From assembly GCA_900318255.1 (NCBI GenBank), contig ONJX01000032.1, forward strand, positions 1-53,169: 53,169 bases of DNA, read 5' to 3'. The stretch's first letter is position 1; every line of letters starts with the position of its first letter. The notes beneath the pieces are model-generated. The model was not told the origin of the DNA. It saw nothing but the letters and a program-made list of their open reading frames with translations, and did not search any database. Source of the stretch: an uncultured Prevotellaceae bacterium. GTDB lineage: Bacteria > Bacteroidota > Bacteroidia > Bacteroidales > Muribaculaceae. This document shows, piece after piece, positions 9,275 through 18,744 of the stretch. Both the position numbers and the translations under genes were made by a program.

Positions 9275-10798
9275 ATGAACAGGACTATAATCTCAAAGCT
9301 GATAAAACTGCACATCCTCACCCCAGGTGGGCTCTGCACTCTACTCGGGAGCTTCTTTCGTGACGGCATCTCGCTGATGGCACTGTTGCGATTTGCCGCA
9401 AAATATTACCCTGAGCATTGCGCATTGACACATAACAGCAAGCGGCTCAATTACACACAATTTTATGACCACGCAACACGTCTTGCCAAGGTGTTACACC
9501 GCGACTATGGCCTAAAGGCAGGGATGCGCGTGGGGGTGCTTTGTCGCAATCACACCGCCATGGCATTGCTGCTCCCGGCCCTGTCACGGCTGGGAGTGAA
9601 GATGAAACTGCTCAACACCGACATCGCTACCACTGTGCTCAAAGAACAAGTAGAGAGAAACAGAATGGATATGCTCATAGGCGACACCGTCATGAAAGAG
9701 CGTTACAACAATGCTTGCCTGCCGTGCCCTATCAGAGAAAGCGACGACCTGTATCAAGAGGTCCTCAACAATACCCATGACATAGACGTGAAGCTGCCAC
9801 GCATCATGCGGGGTGGCGAAATCTCGGTCTTCACTGGAGGCTCTAGCGGAAAGAGCAAAGAAGCACCCAGGAAAATGGCTGCCCTACAATTCCTGCCACC
9901 ATTCTATGCCATGCTCGAGCAACTGCGACTCGACGAGCACAACAGCGTGTTGCTTGCGCTGCCAGTGTATCATGGTTTCGGACTCGCCACGCTCATCATG
10001 TCGATAGTAATGGGCAAGAAGGTGTGCCTGATGAGTCATTTCGATGCCCATAACGCTCTAGAAATCATCGCCACCGAGAAGATAGAAGTAGTGCCCGTAG
10101 TGCCCGCCATGCTCGCACGATTGTGGCAGAATGATGAGGCACCGGCATTGATGAGAACAGTGAAGTGCATCATCAGTGGCGGCGACCGCCTCGACAAGAA
10201 ATGGGCCTCTGTCACCCATGATCACCTAGGAAATGTGCTTTACAACCTCTTTGGCACCTCCGAGGCAGGCTTTTTCATGATAGCCACGCCGCAAGACCTC
10301 TCAAGCAATGAAGAAGTGACTATAGGGCGTCCCATCAGTGGTGTGGAGTGCAAGATAGAGGAGGTTGACAGTAATGGCGTGGGGGCACTATGGGTGCGCT
10401 CAGCATGGGCTATGACAAGTCTCAAAAACAAATGGCAAAACACTGGCGACCTAGTGTATCGCAATAGCCAAGGCTGCTACTTCTATCGTGGGCGCAGCGA
10501 CAACATGGTGGTGTGCGGCGGCGAGAATGTCTTCCCCGAGAATGTGGAGAAAGTCATCAATTCGCACCCCGAGGTGATCACATCGGTAGTGACTGCTGCG
10601 CCACACCCCCACTTTGGCACCGTCTTGAACGCAACAGTGGAAATCGCACCTGGCTCTACACTGCCAGCAAGCGCTCTCAAAGCCTGGCTCTGCCCTCGCC
10701 TTTCACGAGCCGAGATGCCACATCACATCGCCATGAGCACCATCAGCACCCTCGACTCAGGGAAAATAGCACGCAAGCAAGCTCAACACAGCATGTAG
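9275..10798 (+). CDS. AMP-forming acyl-CoA synthetase / ligase
   Basis: The ATG at 9275 is preferred to 9233 because the latter overlaps the SDR gene by 38 bases and adds unrelated residues. The 507-aa product belongs to the ANL superfamily. It has the P-loop TGGSSGKSKEAPRK (about 187-200), the FGTSEAG adenylate motif (326-332), TGD (390-392), the hinge RGRSDN, and a C-terminal lysine in GKIARK (Lys497). It would activate a carboxylic acid with ATP to an acyl-adenylate and then transfer it to CoA or a carrier. The P-loop is slightly off the usual SGTTGxPKG. Specificity cannot be read from sequence. Its partner is the SDR immediately upstream. Confidence 0.85.
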   Translation: MNRTIISKLIKLHILTPGGLCTLLGSFFRDGISLMALLRFAAKYYPEHCALTHNSKRLNYTQFYDHATRLAKVLHRDYGLKAGMRVGVLCRNHTAMALLLPALSRLGVKMKLLNTDIATTVLKEQVERNRMDMLIGDTVMKERYNNACLPCPIRESDDLYQEVLNNTHDIDVKLPRIMRGGEISVFTGGSSGKSKEAPRKMAALQFLPPFYAMLEQLRLDEHNSVLLALPVYHGFGLATLIMSIVMGKKVCLMSHFDAHNALEIIATEKIEVVPVVPAMLARLWQNDEAPALMRTVKCIISGGDRLDKKWASVTHDHLGNVLYNLFGTSEAGFFMIATPQDLSSNEEVTIGRPISGVECKIEEVDSNGVGALWVRSAWAMTSLKNKWQNTGDLVYRNSQGCYFYRGRSDNMVVCGGENVFPENVEKVINSHPEVITSVVTAAPHPHFGTVLNATVEIAPGSTLPASALKAWLCPRLSRAEMPHHIAMSTISTLDSGKIARKQAQHSM

Positions 10799-10809
10799 GA
10801 AACGAGAAA

Positions 10810-10836
10810 ACCCGCCATTCACATGGAGGGTCTTTC
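10810..10836 (+). terminator. Weak hairpin after acyl ligase gene
   Basis: ACCC-g-CCAT pairs with ATGG-a-GGGT (10810-10831), followed by ctttc rather than a long T run. This is a plausible but weak terminator 12 bases after the stop. Confidence 0.4.
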
Positions 10837-10915
10837 GGTTAAAATGAAGTCGAACAAATTTACGAGTAATGTCAGTGTTTTCAAGGCATTGATTTAAGGC
10901 ATATTTTGTTTCTTA

Positions 10916-11209
10916 TCAGTTGAACAATGAAGCTTGACGGTATTGCGCAGGCATTGCTGCGTGGAATGAGGGGCGCGGTGCGCTCTGGCGAGAAGCAAGC
11001 GAGAGGTTCATGGCCCAGCCTTGCGTCTTGTTGCGTATGTTAAGGCGAGCCAAGCCCATGAAGCGTCCTGCAATAGCACAGACGAAACGCACAATGTCGT
11101 TAATGCTCGAGAAATTTGACTTGCTGATGCTAGCCACTGTCTTTCCGCCCACTTCGAGAGTGGCAAAAATCTGGTCGTTGACCGATAATGATGTTGCGTT
11201 GTAATTCAT
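10916..11209 (-). CDS. Small conserved-looking protein with C-terminal QASLF motif
   Basis: A 97-aa protein on the minus strand, starting MNYNATSLSVNDQIF. A TAATTTTG -7 element lies 56 bases upstream. It has no signal peptide or membrane segment. The first 70 residues look like a compact alpha/beta domain (FATLEVGGKTVASI, then an amphipathic region VRFVCAIAGRFMGLARLNIR), followed by a basic, Pro/Ala/Ser-rich linker. The last six residues are QASLFN. Q-x-S-L-F matches the pentapeptide by which bacterial proteins dock on the DNA polymerase sliding clamp (consensus QLSLF). I do not recognise an established function; a clamp ligand is an inference from this tail. Confidence 0.7.
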   Translation of the reverse strand: MNYNATSLSVNDQIFATLEVGGKTVASISKSNFSSINDIVRFVCAIAGRFMGLARLNIRNKTQGWAMNLSLASRQSAPRPSFHAAMPAQYRQASLFN

Positions 11210-11264
11210 AGTTTTGTCCTCCGTTTTTGTGGCACATTGATGCGCCTTGTTTTATTTTACACTG

Positions 11265-11272
11265 CAAAATTA
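11265..11272 (-). promoter_or_regulatory. -7 promoter element TAATTTTG (minus strand)
   Basis: Reads TAATTTTG on the minus strand, 56 bases upstream of the start of the 97-aa gene. It fits the TAnnTTTG consensus. Confidence 0.6.
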
Positions 11273-11401
11273 AGGTGCCATTGTGCCATATTACTGCCCA
11301 TCAAAAACAAATCATGTTAAACATCCGTGATTTTTCTTTTTTTTGCCACAAAACGCCATCAAACTCCCTCTATTGGGTGGTGCCGTTTTGTAAAAAAGCA
11401 G

Positions 11402-11409
11402 TATATTTG
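11402..11409 (+). promoter_or_regulatory. -7 promoter element TATATTTG
   Basis: Matches TAnnTTTG. It lies about 100 bases before the NMO/FabK-like gene, giving a leader of about 95 bases. No well-spaced -33 TTG is present. Confidence 0.45.
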
Positions 11410-11511
11410 AGGCCGCAAAGAGATACAAAGCATGTTTTTTTTACCTTTAGCAATAGGGGAGCTTGTTTCATGTTTTGCCCATTAGCTTGCATATAAAAAA
11501 CTTATATATTT

Positions 11512-12456
11512 ATGAAAAGCAGAATAACCGAACTTTTTGGAATTGAATACCCAATCATTGCCGGTGGCATGGTGTGGTGCAGTGGATGGAAACTAGCGTC
11601 GGCAGTGAGCAACGCTGGAGGACTGGGACTTATAGGGGCAGGGTCGATGACTGCCGAGGTGCTGCGTGAGCACATACAGCAGTGTAAGGAGGCTGTAGAG
11701 GACAAACCTTTTGGTGTGAATGTGCCGCTGATGAAGCCCAACTCTGCCGAGCTCATGCAGGTCATTGCCGAGGAGAAGGTGCCGGTGGTATTCACCAGTG
11801 CCGGCAGCCCCAAGAAGTGGACCTCGTGGCTCCATGAGCGAGGCATCAAGGTGGCACATGTGGTGGCATCTTCCACATTTGCACGCAAGTGCGAGGAGGC
11901 TGGTGTAGATGCTGTTGTCGCCGAGGGCTTTGAGGCTGGCGGTCACAACGGCAAGGAGGAGACAACCACGATGTGCCTTATTCCCGCAGCACGCAAGGCT
12001 ACCTCACTGCCGCTGATTGCCGCTGGTGGCATAGCCAGTGGCGAGGCGATGCTCGCAGCACAAGTGCTCGGAGCCGAGGGTGTGCAGATTGGCACCCTCT
12101 TTGCGCTCACTCAAGAGAGTGGCGCTCACGAGGCATTCAAGCGTCGCTGCCTCAACCTCAACGAGGGCGACACCAAGCTGCTGCTGCGCAAGCTCTCGCC
12201 CACGCGCCTGGTGAAAGGTGGCTTCTACGATGCCATAGAGCAGGCCGAGAACCGCGGCGCCTCTCCCGAGGAGCTGCTCGAAATCATCGGCATAGGGAAA
12301 ACTAAAGTAGGTATCTTTGATGGCGACATCGACAATGGCGAGTTAGAGATAGGCCAGGTAGCGTCGCAGCTCAAAGGCAACGACATCGAGCCAGTGGCAA
12401 TAGTGATGCAACGACTCGTGCTAGAATATGAACAAGCCCTCGCCAGCCTGGGCTAG
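11512..12456 (+). CDS. Nitronate monooxygenase / FabK-like FMN enzyme
   Basis: A 314-aa TIM-barrel flavoprotein. Diagnostic pieces are PIIAGGM (14-20), SNAGGLGLIGAG (33-44), EAGGHNG (141-147), AAGGIASG (170-177) and GVQIGTLF (190-197). Together these form the FMN/phosphate-binding site of the 2-nitropropane dioxygenase family. The same fold serves as enoyl-ACP reductase II (FabK) and as nitronate monooxygenase, which oxidises alkyl nitronates. Length and motifs do not separate the two. It stands alone between the divergent 97-aa gene and a convergent operon. Confidence 0.8.
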   Translation: MKSRITELFGIEYPIIAGGMVWCSGWKLASAVSNAGGLGLIGAGSMTAEVLREHIQQCKEAVEDKPFGVNVPLMKPNSAELMQVIAEEKVPVVFTSAGSPKKWTSWLHERGIKVAHVVASSTFARKCEEAGVDAVVAEGFEAGGHNGKEETTTMCLIPAARKATSLPLIAAGGIASGEAMLAAQVLGAEGVQIGTLFALTQESGAHEAFKRRCLNLNEGDTKLLLRKLSPTRLVKGGFYDAIEQAENRGASPEELLEIIGIGKTKVGIFDGDIDNGELEIGQVASQLKGNDIEPVAIVMQRLVLEYEQALASLG

Positions 12457-12480
12457 TAACAAGAAATAACCAAGAATAAC

Positions 12481-12524
12481 GGGGAGTGACAGGAACGAAT
12501 TAAAAATTCCTTTACTCCCCTTTA
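12481..12524. terminator. Bidirectional terminator between convergent genes
   Basis: A two-part stem, GGGGAGT/ACTCCCC enclosing AGGAA/TTCCT, has an A/T-rich loop and T/A-rich flanks. It sits between the flavoprotein gene (+) and the minus-strand operon that ends at 12522. Confidence 0.75.
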
Positions 12525-13376
12525 TTTCTTTTTCTTCTCCTCCTTCACTGGCCAGCGGTCACGGCTCAGGGGGATGGTGTAGTAGAGCGAGAGGCCGAAG
12601 GCCCACTTGCCGTTGCGCGTGCCATAGCCGGGGATGTACCACGGCTTGCCGTTTTCGCTTTTCTTGTATTTGAAGATTCCATGAAACTTCACCTCCCATC
12701 CTAGCGACCAGTTGCTGGCGATATTCACTTTAAGTCCTGCCAGAGCCTCTCCCCACAAGGCGTTAGAGCTTAGCCCCTTGAGTTGCAGGTTCTGGTATTC
12801 TCCCCAGTAGGGATTGTTGATGACAATGTCGTTAATGTCATATTTAAAGGTGCTAAATCCCAGCCGCACTCCGGCATAAAGCTGATATCTAGGCTCGCTC
12901 TTGAAGAGGAAGTTGTAGTTGGCGCCAATCTTCACGTAAGGTGCTATTTTCCCCGAGTAGGTGTAGTCCATGTCGTCGGGAGTGTCCTTGGCGCGCCCTA
13001 TTCCAAGCTCCATCATGGGCTGAAAACGGTTCCACATGTTGAGTGTGGCGCTCACTCCAAACGAGGAATACTTCTGCCCAAACGCCATGACAATGGCATC
13101 GCCAAAATTCAGACCCAGCGACAGCTCGGTGAGCTTGGGATAGCGAGGATAGATTTTAGCAAGCGAGTCTTTGCGCTCCTGCGCCCGCGCCTGCGCGCTG
13201 TCGCCACTCAGATACTGTTGAATTATCTTCTCGTCGGTGCCTTTGGGTGGCGTGAGCACCTTGTTGGTCGAGGGTTTAACGGGCGTCACCTTGCGCTGCT
13301 GGTCTTGTGCGCGCATGATGCCGGTAGCCGCCATCATGTAAGCAACACACAATATGCTAATCAAGACTTGTTTCAT
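12522..13376 (-). CDS. Secreted/outer-membrane protein, DUF6048-like
   Basis: A 284-aa protein with a signal peptide (MKQVLISILCVAYMMAATGIMRAQ). A Pro/Lys-rich linker is followed by a beta-strand-rich region with alternating hydrophobic residues and aromatic belts (YKIGANYNFLF-type strands, AGVRLGFSTFKY, WSLGWEVKFHG, WAFGLSLYYTIPL), typical of an outer-membrane barrel. The C-terminal tail is Lys/Glu-rich. The start overlaps the stop of the DUF6452-like gene by four bases (ATGA), so they are translationally coupled. This pair recurs in Bacteroidales to my recollection; function unknown. Confidence 0.75.
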   Translation of the reverse strand: MKQVLISILCVAYMMAATGIMRAQDQQRKVTPVKPSTNKVLTPPKGTDEKIIQQYLSGDSAQARAQERKDSLAKIYPRYPKLTELSLGLNFGDAIVMAFGQKYSSFGVSATLNMWNRFQPMMELGIGRAKDTPDDMDYTYSGKIAPYVKIGANYNFLFKSEPRYQLYAGVRLGFSTFKYDINDIVINNPYWGEYQNLQLKGLSSNALWGEALAGLKVNIASNWSLGWEVKFHGIFKYKKSENGKPWYIPGYGTRNGKWAFGLSLYYTIPLSRDRWPVKEEKKKK

Positions 13377-13849
13377 TGCATGTAGATTTTAATGGTGACA
13401 ACGTCGGCATTAGTTATTAGGGGAACGGGAATTGCGATGGAGTCGATAGCGTGGCGGGTGTGCTCCCACGAGGTGATGTTGAAGTTATACATCGCTCCGC
13501 ACTCATGCGACTCGAAATAGGGTGTCTCGCTATAGTTCAGTGTGATGGTGTCGTTGGCAATGCCATCGGTGTTGTAGTTGAGCACATACTGGCAAGACTT
13601 CTTGGTGATGCTCAGCGGCAAATACACCTGGCTGGCAGTGGTGTTGTCAATGATGAGGCTGTCGTTAGGGGCTCCAATGCCATAGACAGTGAGATTAGGC
13701 ACCTGCACCGCTTCGTCGCCTTCATAAAATGCCGCCAGTGGTATGCCAGTGCTGTTGCCAATGCAGTTGTCGTTGTTACAAGCCGCCATCAATGCCATAG
13801 CCACGATAGCCACCAGAGTCAATCTAAAACTATATCTCCTGCTCATCAC
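13373..13849 (-). CDS. Lipoprotein, DUF6452-like
   Basis: A 158-aa protein whose N-terminus carries a lipoprotein signal ending in MALMAACNN (lipobox Cys about residue 23). The mature part is mostly beta strands with several cysteines (CIGN, SCQY, HECG). It could start at either of the first two methionines. It overlaps the downstream barrel-like gene by four bases, so the two probably work together in the envelope. The molecular role is unknown. Confidence 0.75.
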   Translation of the reverse strand: MMSRRYSFRLTLVAIVAMALMAACNNDNCIGNSTGIPLAAFYEGDEAVQVPNLTVYGIGAPNDSLIIDNTTASQVYLPLSITKKSCQYVLNYNTDGIANDTITLNYSETPYFESHECGAMYNFNITSWEHTRHAIDSIAIPVPLITNADVVTIKIYMQ

Positions 13850-13852
13850 TAA

Positions 13853-13917
13853 AACTTAAAAACTTAACTTAACACTTAACCCTTAACACTTTACACTTAA
13901 CCCTTAACACTTACTAT
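13853..13917. repeat. Simple repeats of CTTAACAC type between genes
   Basis: The gap between the glycosyltransferase stop and the next minus-strand gene is filled with variants of CACTTAACCCTTAACACTT (two near-complete copies). It reads as GTTAAGTGTTAAG-type sequence on the other strand, the same word family seen at 41868-41903 and 26796-26822. Confidence 0.8.
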
Positions 13918-14867
13918 CTTATTTCCTCCTCAATCTCGTAGTGGTTGCGGCTTTGTGAATTGCGGGCTATGAGCTCGCCCAAGAAGCCTGTGAGAAAGAG
14001 CTGTGTGCCCAGTATCATGCAGGTGAGGGCAAGGTAAAAATAAGGTGAATCGGTAACCAGGATGTAGTGGTTGCCGGCGTGCATGTTGTAGAGCTTGATG
14101 GCACCCACGGCAATCACGGCAATGAGACCTATAAGGAACATGAGACTGCCCAGCAGCCCAAAGAAGTGCATGGGCTTGACGCCAAACTTCGACTGGAACC
14201 ACAGCGTCATCAAGTCGAGGTAACCGTTGACGAAGCGGTCAAGGCCAAATTTTGACTTGCCATACTTGCGCGCCTGGTGCTTAACCACCTTCTCACCAAT
14301 CTTGTCGAAACCGGCATTCTTGGCAAGGAAAGGGATGTAGCGATGCATGTCGCCATACACCTCAATGTGCTTCACCACCTCGTGGCGATAGGCCTTGAGG
14401 CCGCAGTTGAAGTCGTGAAGGTTCTTGATGCCACTCACCTTGCGCGCCGTGGCATTGAAAAGTTTGGTGGGGATGGTCTTCGACAGCGGGTCGTAGCGTT
14501 TCTGCTTCCATCCGCTCACCAGGTCGTAACCATCCTCGGTAATCATGTGGTAAAGCTCAGGAATCTCGTCGGGCGAGTCTTGCAGGTCGGCATCCATCGT
14601 GATGACGACATCGCCCTTAACCCGCTCGAAGCCCGTGTAAAGAGCCGGCGACTTGCCATAGTTTCGCCTGAAGTGAACACCCTTGATGCAAGGGTTCTTC
14701 TCGCTAAGCTCCTTGATGACCTGCCACGAGTTGTCGGTGCTGCCGTCGTCAATCATGAGCACCTCGTAGGTGAAACTGTGCTCATTCATCACACGCTCTA
14801 TCCACGCCACCAGCTCAGGCAGCGACTCTGCTTCGTTGAAAAGAGGAACTACAACCGAAATGTCCAT
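13914..14867 (-). CDS. Family 2 glycosyltransferase with C-terminal membrane anchor
   Basis: A 317-aa GT-A enzyme of the DPM1/ArnC/GtrB type. It has VVPLFNEAESLPEL at the N-terminus, MIDDGSTDNSW (about 40-50), the metal-binding DADLQDSPDEIP region (about 93-105), and a C-terminal half with two membrane helices (FFGLLGSLMFLIGLIAVIAV and FYLALTCMILGTQLFLTGFL) ending GELIARNSQSRNHYEIEEE. Such enzymes move a sugar from a nucleotide donor to a polyprenyl phosphate on the inner leaflet. Sugar and acceptor are not readable. It sits 50 bases downstream of the DUF4199-like membrane gene in the same direction. Confidence 0.88.
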   Translation of the reverse strand: MDISVVVPLFNEAESLPELVAWIERVMNEHSFTYEVLMIDDGSTDNSWQVIKELSEKNPCIKGVHFRRNYGKSPALYTGFERVKGDVVITMDADLQDSPDEIPELYHMITEDGYDLVSGWKQKRYDPLSKTIPTKLFNATARKVSGIKNLHDFNCGLKAYRHEVVKHIEVYGDMHRYIPFLAKNAGFDKIGEKVVKHQARKYGKSKFGLDRFVNGYLDLMTLWFQSKFGVKPMHFFGLLGSLMFLIGLIAVIAVGAIKLYNMHAGNHYILVTDSPYFYLALTCMILGTQLFLTGFLGELIARNSQSRNHYEIEEEIR

Positions 14868-14888
14868 ATTATGTAGTGTTCTAAAAAA

Positions 14889-14921
14889 TGACGTCTTGAT
14901 GACGTCTTGATGATGTCTTAT
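14889..14921. repeat. Short tandem repeat GACGTCTTGAT
   Basis: Three consecutive near-identical 11-base units lie in the gap between the GT2 gene and its upstream neighbour, running into the last bases of that neighbour. Confidence 0.6.
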
Positions 14922-15445
14922 TGTTGTCTATAGGGTATCTTGCTTGCTATAAATGCCGTGATGGCACCACCCAAACTTCCTAAGCATGCAAACATCCAAA
15001 ATAGCATCATGCTGAACTCCAGTGGCGACGGCAAGGCGCGGTGCGAGATCATTTTCTCTAGCGTGGTAGCTGTCTGAGCATCGACATTTGGAGCGTTGTC
15101 AAGGAAATACCGCATCTGCTCATAAAGGAAGTCGGGCCTTGCGTAGATGATTGTCAAGTAACTTACCAGCACCATGATTAGCGAGCCGCCTAATGTGGTA
15201 AAAATCGCCAAGACCCACAAGTCGCTGTATATGGCAAAGCCCTCAAGGGCAACAAACCGCTTGCGTTGAAACAGGAACAACACCACTGGCGCCGCCAGCA
15301 TCAGCAACAACGACAGCACGCTCAAAAATGGCACTCTGTCATAGAACACCAGCGTCACTGCCAGCATCGACAACAGAATTCCAAACGGAACCCCAAGCTC
15401 GGCACTGAGTGAATAAATGTTCTTTTTAAAGTCAAAGTGTTTCAT
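14918..15445 (-). CDS. DUF4199-like integral membrane protein
   Basis: The start is placed at 15445 (MKHFDFKKNIYSLSAELG), eight codons inside the longest frame; the longer start would overlap the promoter region. The 175-aa product has four hydrophobic segments (VPFGILLSMLAVTLVF, LSLLLMLAAPVVLFLF, WVLAIFTTLGGSLIMVLVSYL, FSMMLFWMFACLGSLGGAI) with a soluble loop between the last two. This matches the DUF4199 type found next to GT2 genes in Bacteroidetes. It probably belongs with the downstream glycosyltransferase in an envelope pathway; function unknown. Confidence 0.8.
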   Translation of the reverse strand: MKHFDFKKNIYSLSAELGVPFGILLSMLAVTLVFYDRVPFLSVLSLLLMLAAPVVLFLFQRKRFVALEGFAIYSDLWVLAIFTTLGGSLIMVLVSYLTIIYARPDFLYEQMRYFLDNAPNVDAQTATTLEKMISHRALPSPLEFSMMLFWMFACLGSLGGAITAFIASKIPYRQQ

Positions 15446-15473
15446 TCTTGCGCAGCAATTTATTACCAAACTG

Positions 15474-15481
15474 CAAAGGTA
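15474..15481 (-). promoter_or_regulatory. -7 promoter element TACCTTTG (minus strand)
   Basis: Lies 28 bases upstream of the DUF4199-like start on the minus strand, after the ligA stop. It supports a separate promoter for the downstream envelope operon. Confidence 0.55.
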
Positions 15482-15555
15482 TAGAAAAGTTTTGAGTTAT
15501 CAGCTTAAAGTTTTTAGTTATTTAACTCAAGTTTCAAAATTACCCCAAACTTGAA

Positions 15556-17646
<2,091 letters not shown>

Positions 17647-17652
17647 TTAATG

Positions 17653-18648
17653 TTACATTGACATTATCACCTCGTTGATGAGGTCGGCGTTGAATTGCTC
17701 GATGTCGGTGAGTTCCATTGGGTTGCTGTTCTTCTTGTACCAGGGTTGAGCATCGAAGTATTTCTGATACTTGTCATCTTCGAAGATGTTGCCGTGACGA
17801 GCGAAGATTTCAGCGTACATTAATTCGAGAGCATCCTTCGGGAAGAGTCTGAGCAATTTGTGTGTGAGAGGCATCACCGAAGTGAACGCCCATTTGCCGT
17901 CGATGCCCTTCCACGGGCACTGCACCTTGGTGAGCATGTTGCTGCCATCTGCGAGACGAGGGCGGTGGTCAACAAATTTATCGCCATAAGTCTCTTGGGC
18001 CAATAAGCCATCGGCAGTGAGCTTTAGCTCCCACATTAAGAATGGGCAGATGGCACCAGCACCACCTCCTCCCGGCAGATTGGGGGAGTTAGGATCTCCA
18101 TGGCTCACACGTTCAAAGCTATGGATAATCTTTATTTTGTCTTTCTCCATTTTCATAATGCGATATACTCCAGGATCGGTGTTATACTTGCTTCCTGTGT
18201 AAAAATCTTGCCACAGTCCGAAAATTGAATTCTTTCCATTGGTGAGCATATAGTTCCCAGCCAAGATATACTGAACGTAGATTGATAATTCAACCTCAGA
18301 GTGTAAACGGTTAGTGTAGTAATAGACCTCAACAGGGTCATCAATGGCATTGCGATATACAAGCACGGTGTCATTGCCCAGTTTCTCGACAGAGAGTGTG
18401 AGACCATCTTTATTATTAGACTCAATATGGCATAGTTCTAGACCATCGTAGGAAAGATGTCTGTGATTGGTAAAGAACTGCTTTGTGTCAAGCACCTGTC
18501 GCTTATCGAAGCGGTGCTCAAGTTGAGCTTTTATGCCATTTTCAAACAGGGCTTTCATCTGTTTTTCCTGTGGAAAGCGGGAAGCAGCGTTGCCGGCGAA
18601 TGTGAAGATGGCAATTGCTGTGGCCAATAGGAAGATTCTTTGTTTCAT
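17653..18648 (-). CDS. Secreted YARHG-domain protein (second of tandem pair)
   Basis: A 331-aa protein with a signal peptide (MKQRIFLLATAIAIFTFAGNA). The C-terminal third has a YARHG-type module: DALELMYAEIFARHG, then a Tyr/Phe-rich stretch ending AQPWYKK. Just before it is a block shared with the upstream paralogue (PGGGGAGA, LTKVQCPW, DGKWAF, PLTHKLLRLFPKDALEL). YARHG domains occur in extracellular bacterial proteins of unknown or peptidoglycan-related role. The central part resembles nothing I recognise. Paralogy with 18745-19878 shows tandem duplication. It lies 13 bases upstream of ligA, so ligA may be read from the same transcript. Confidence 0.82.
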   Translation of the reverse strand: MKQRIFLLATAIAIFTFAGNAASRFPQEKQMKALFENGIKAQLEHRFDKRQVLDTKQFFTNHRHLSYDGLELCHIESNNKDGLTLSVEKLGNDTVLVYRNAIDDPVEVYYYTNRLHSEVELSIYVQYILAGNYMLTNGKNSIFGLWQDFYTGSKYNTDPGVYRIMKMEKDKIKIIHSFERVSHGDPNSPNLPGGGGAGAICPFLMWELKLTADGLLAQETYGDKFVDHRPRLADGSNMLTKVQCPWKGIDGKWAFTSVMPLTHKLLRLFPKDALELMYAEIFARHGNIFEDDKYQKYFDAQPWYKKNSNPMELTDIEQFNADLINEVIMSM

Positions 18649-18744
18649 AGTAGTTAATAATAATTTTGTGGGTATTGGTTGTTTGTATCTCTGTTCACTA
18701 ATAAAAACAATCTTAATCTCAAAAAAGAAAGCTTTTTAGAGTCA

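Larger units (their letters stand above)
11210..11511. other. 302-base gene-free region between divergent genes
   Basis: Holds the promoter of the minus-strand 97-aa gene, a TATATTTG element facing right, and two hairpins. One is AAATCA/TGATTT around 11310-11335, followed by a T-rich run. The other is ACAAAACG (11348-11355) with CGTTTTGT (11384-11391). No convincing reading frame is present. It could encode a small RNA or a structured leader of the downstream flavoprotein gene. Confidence 0.5.
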
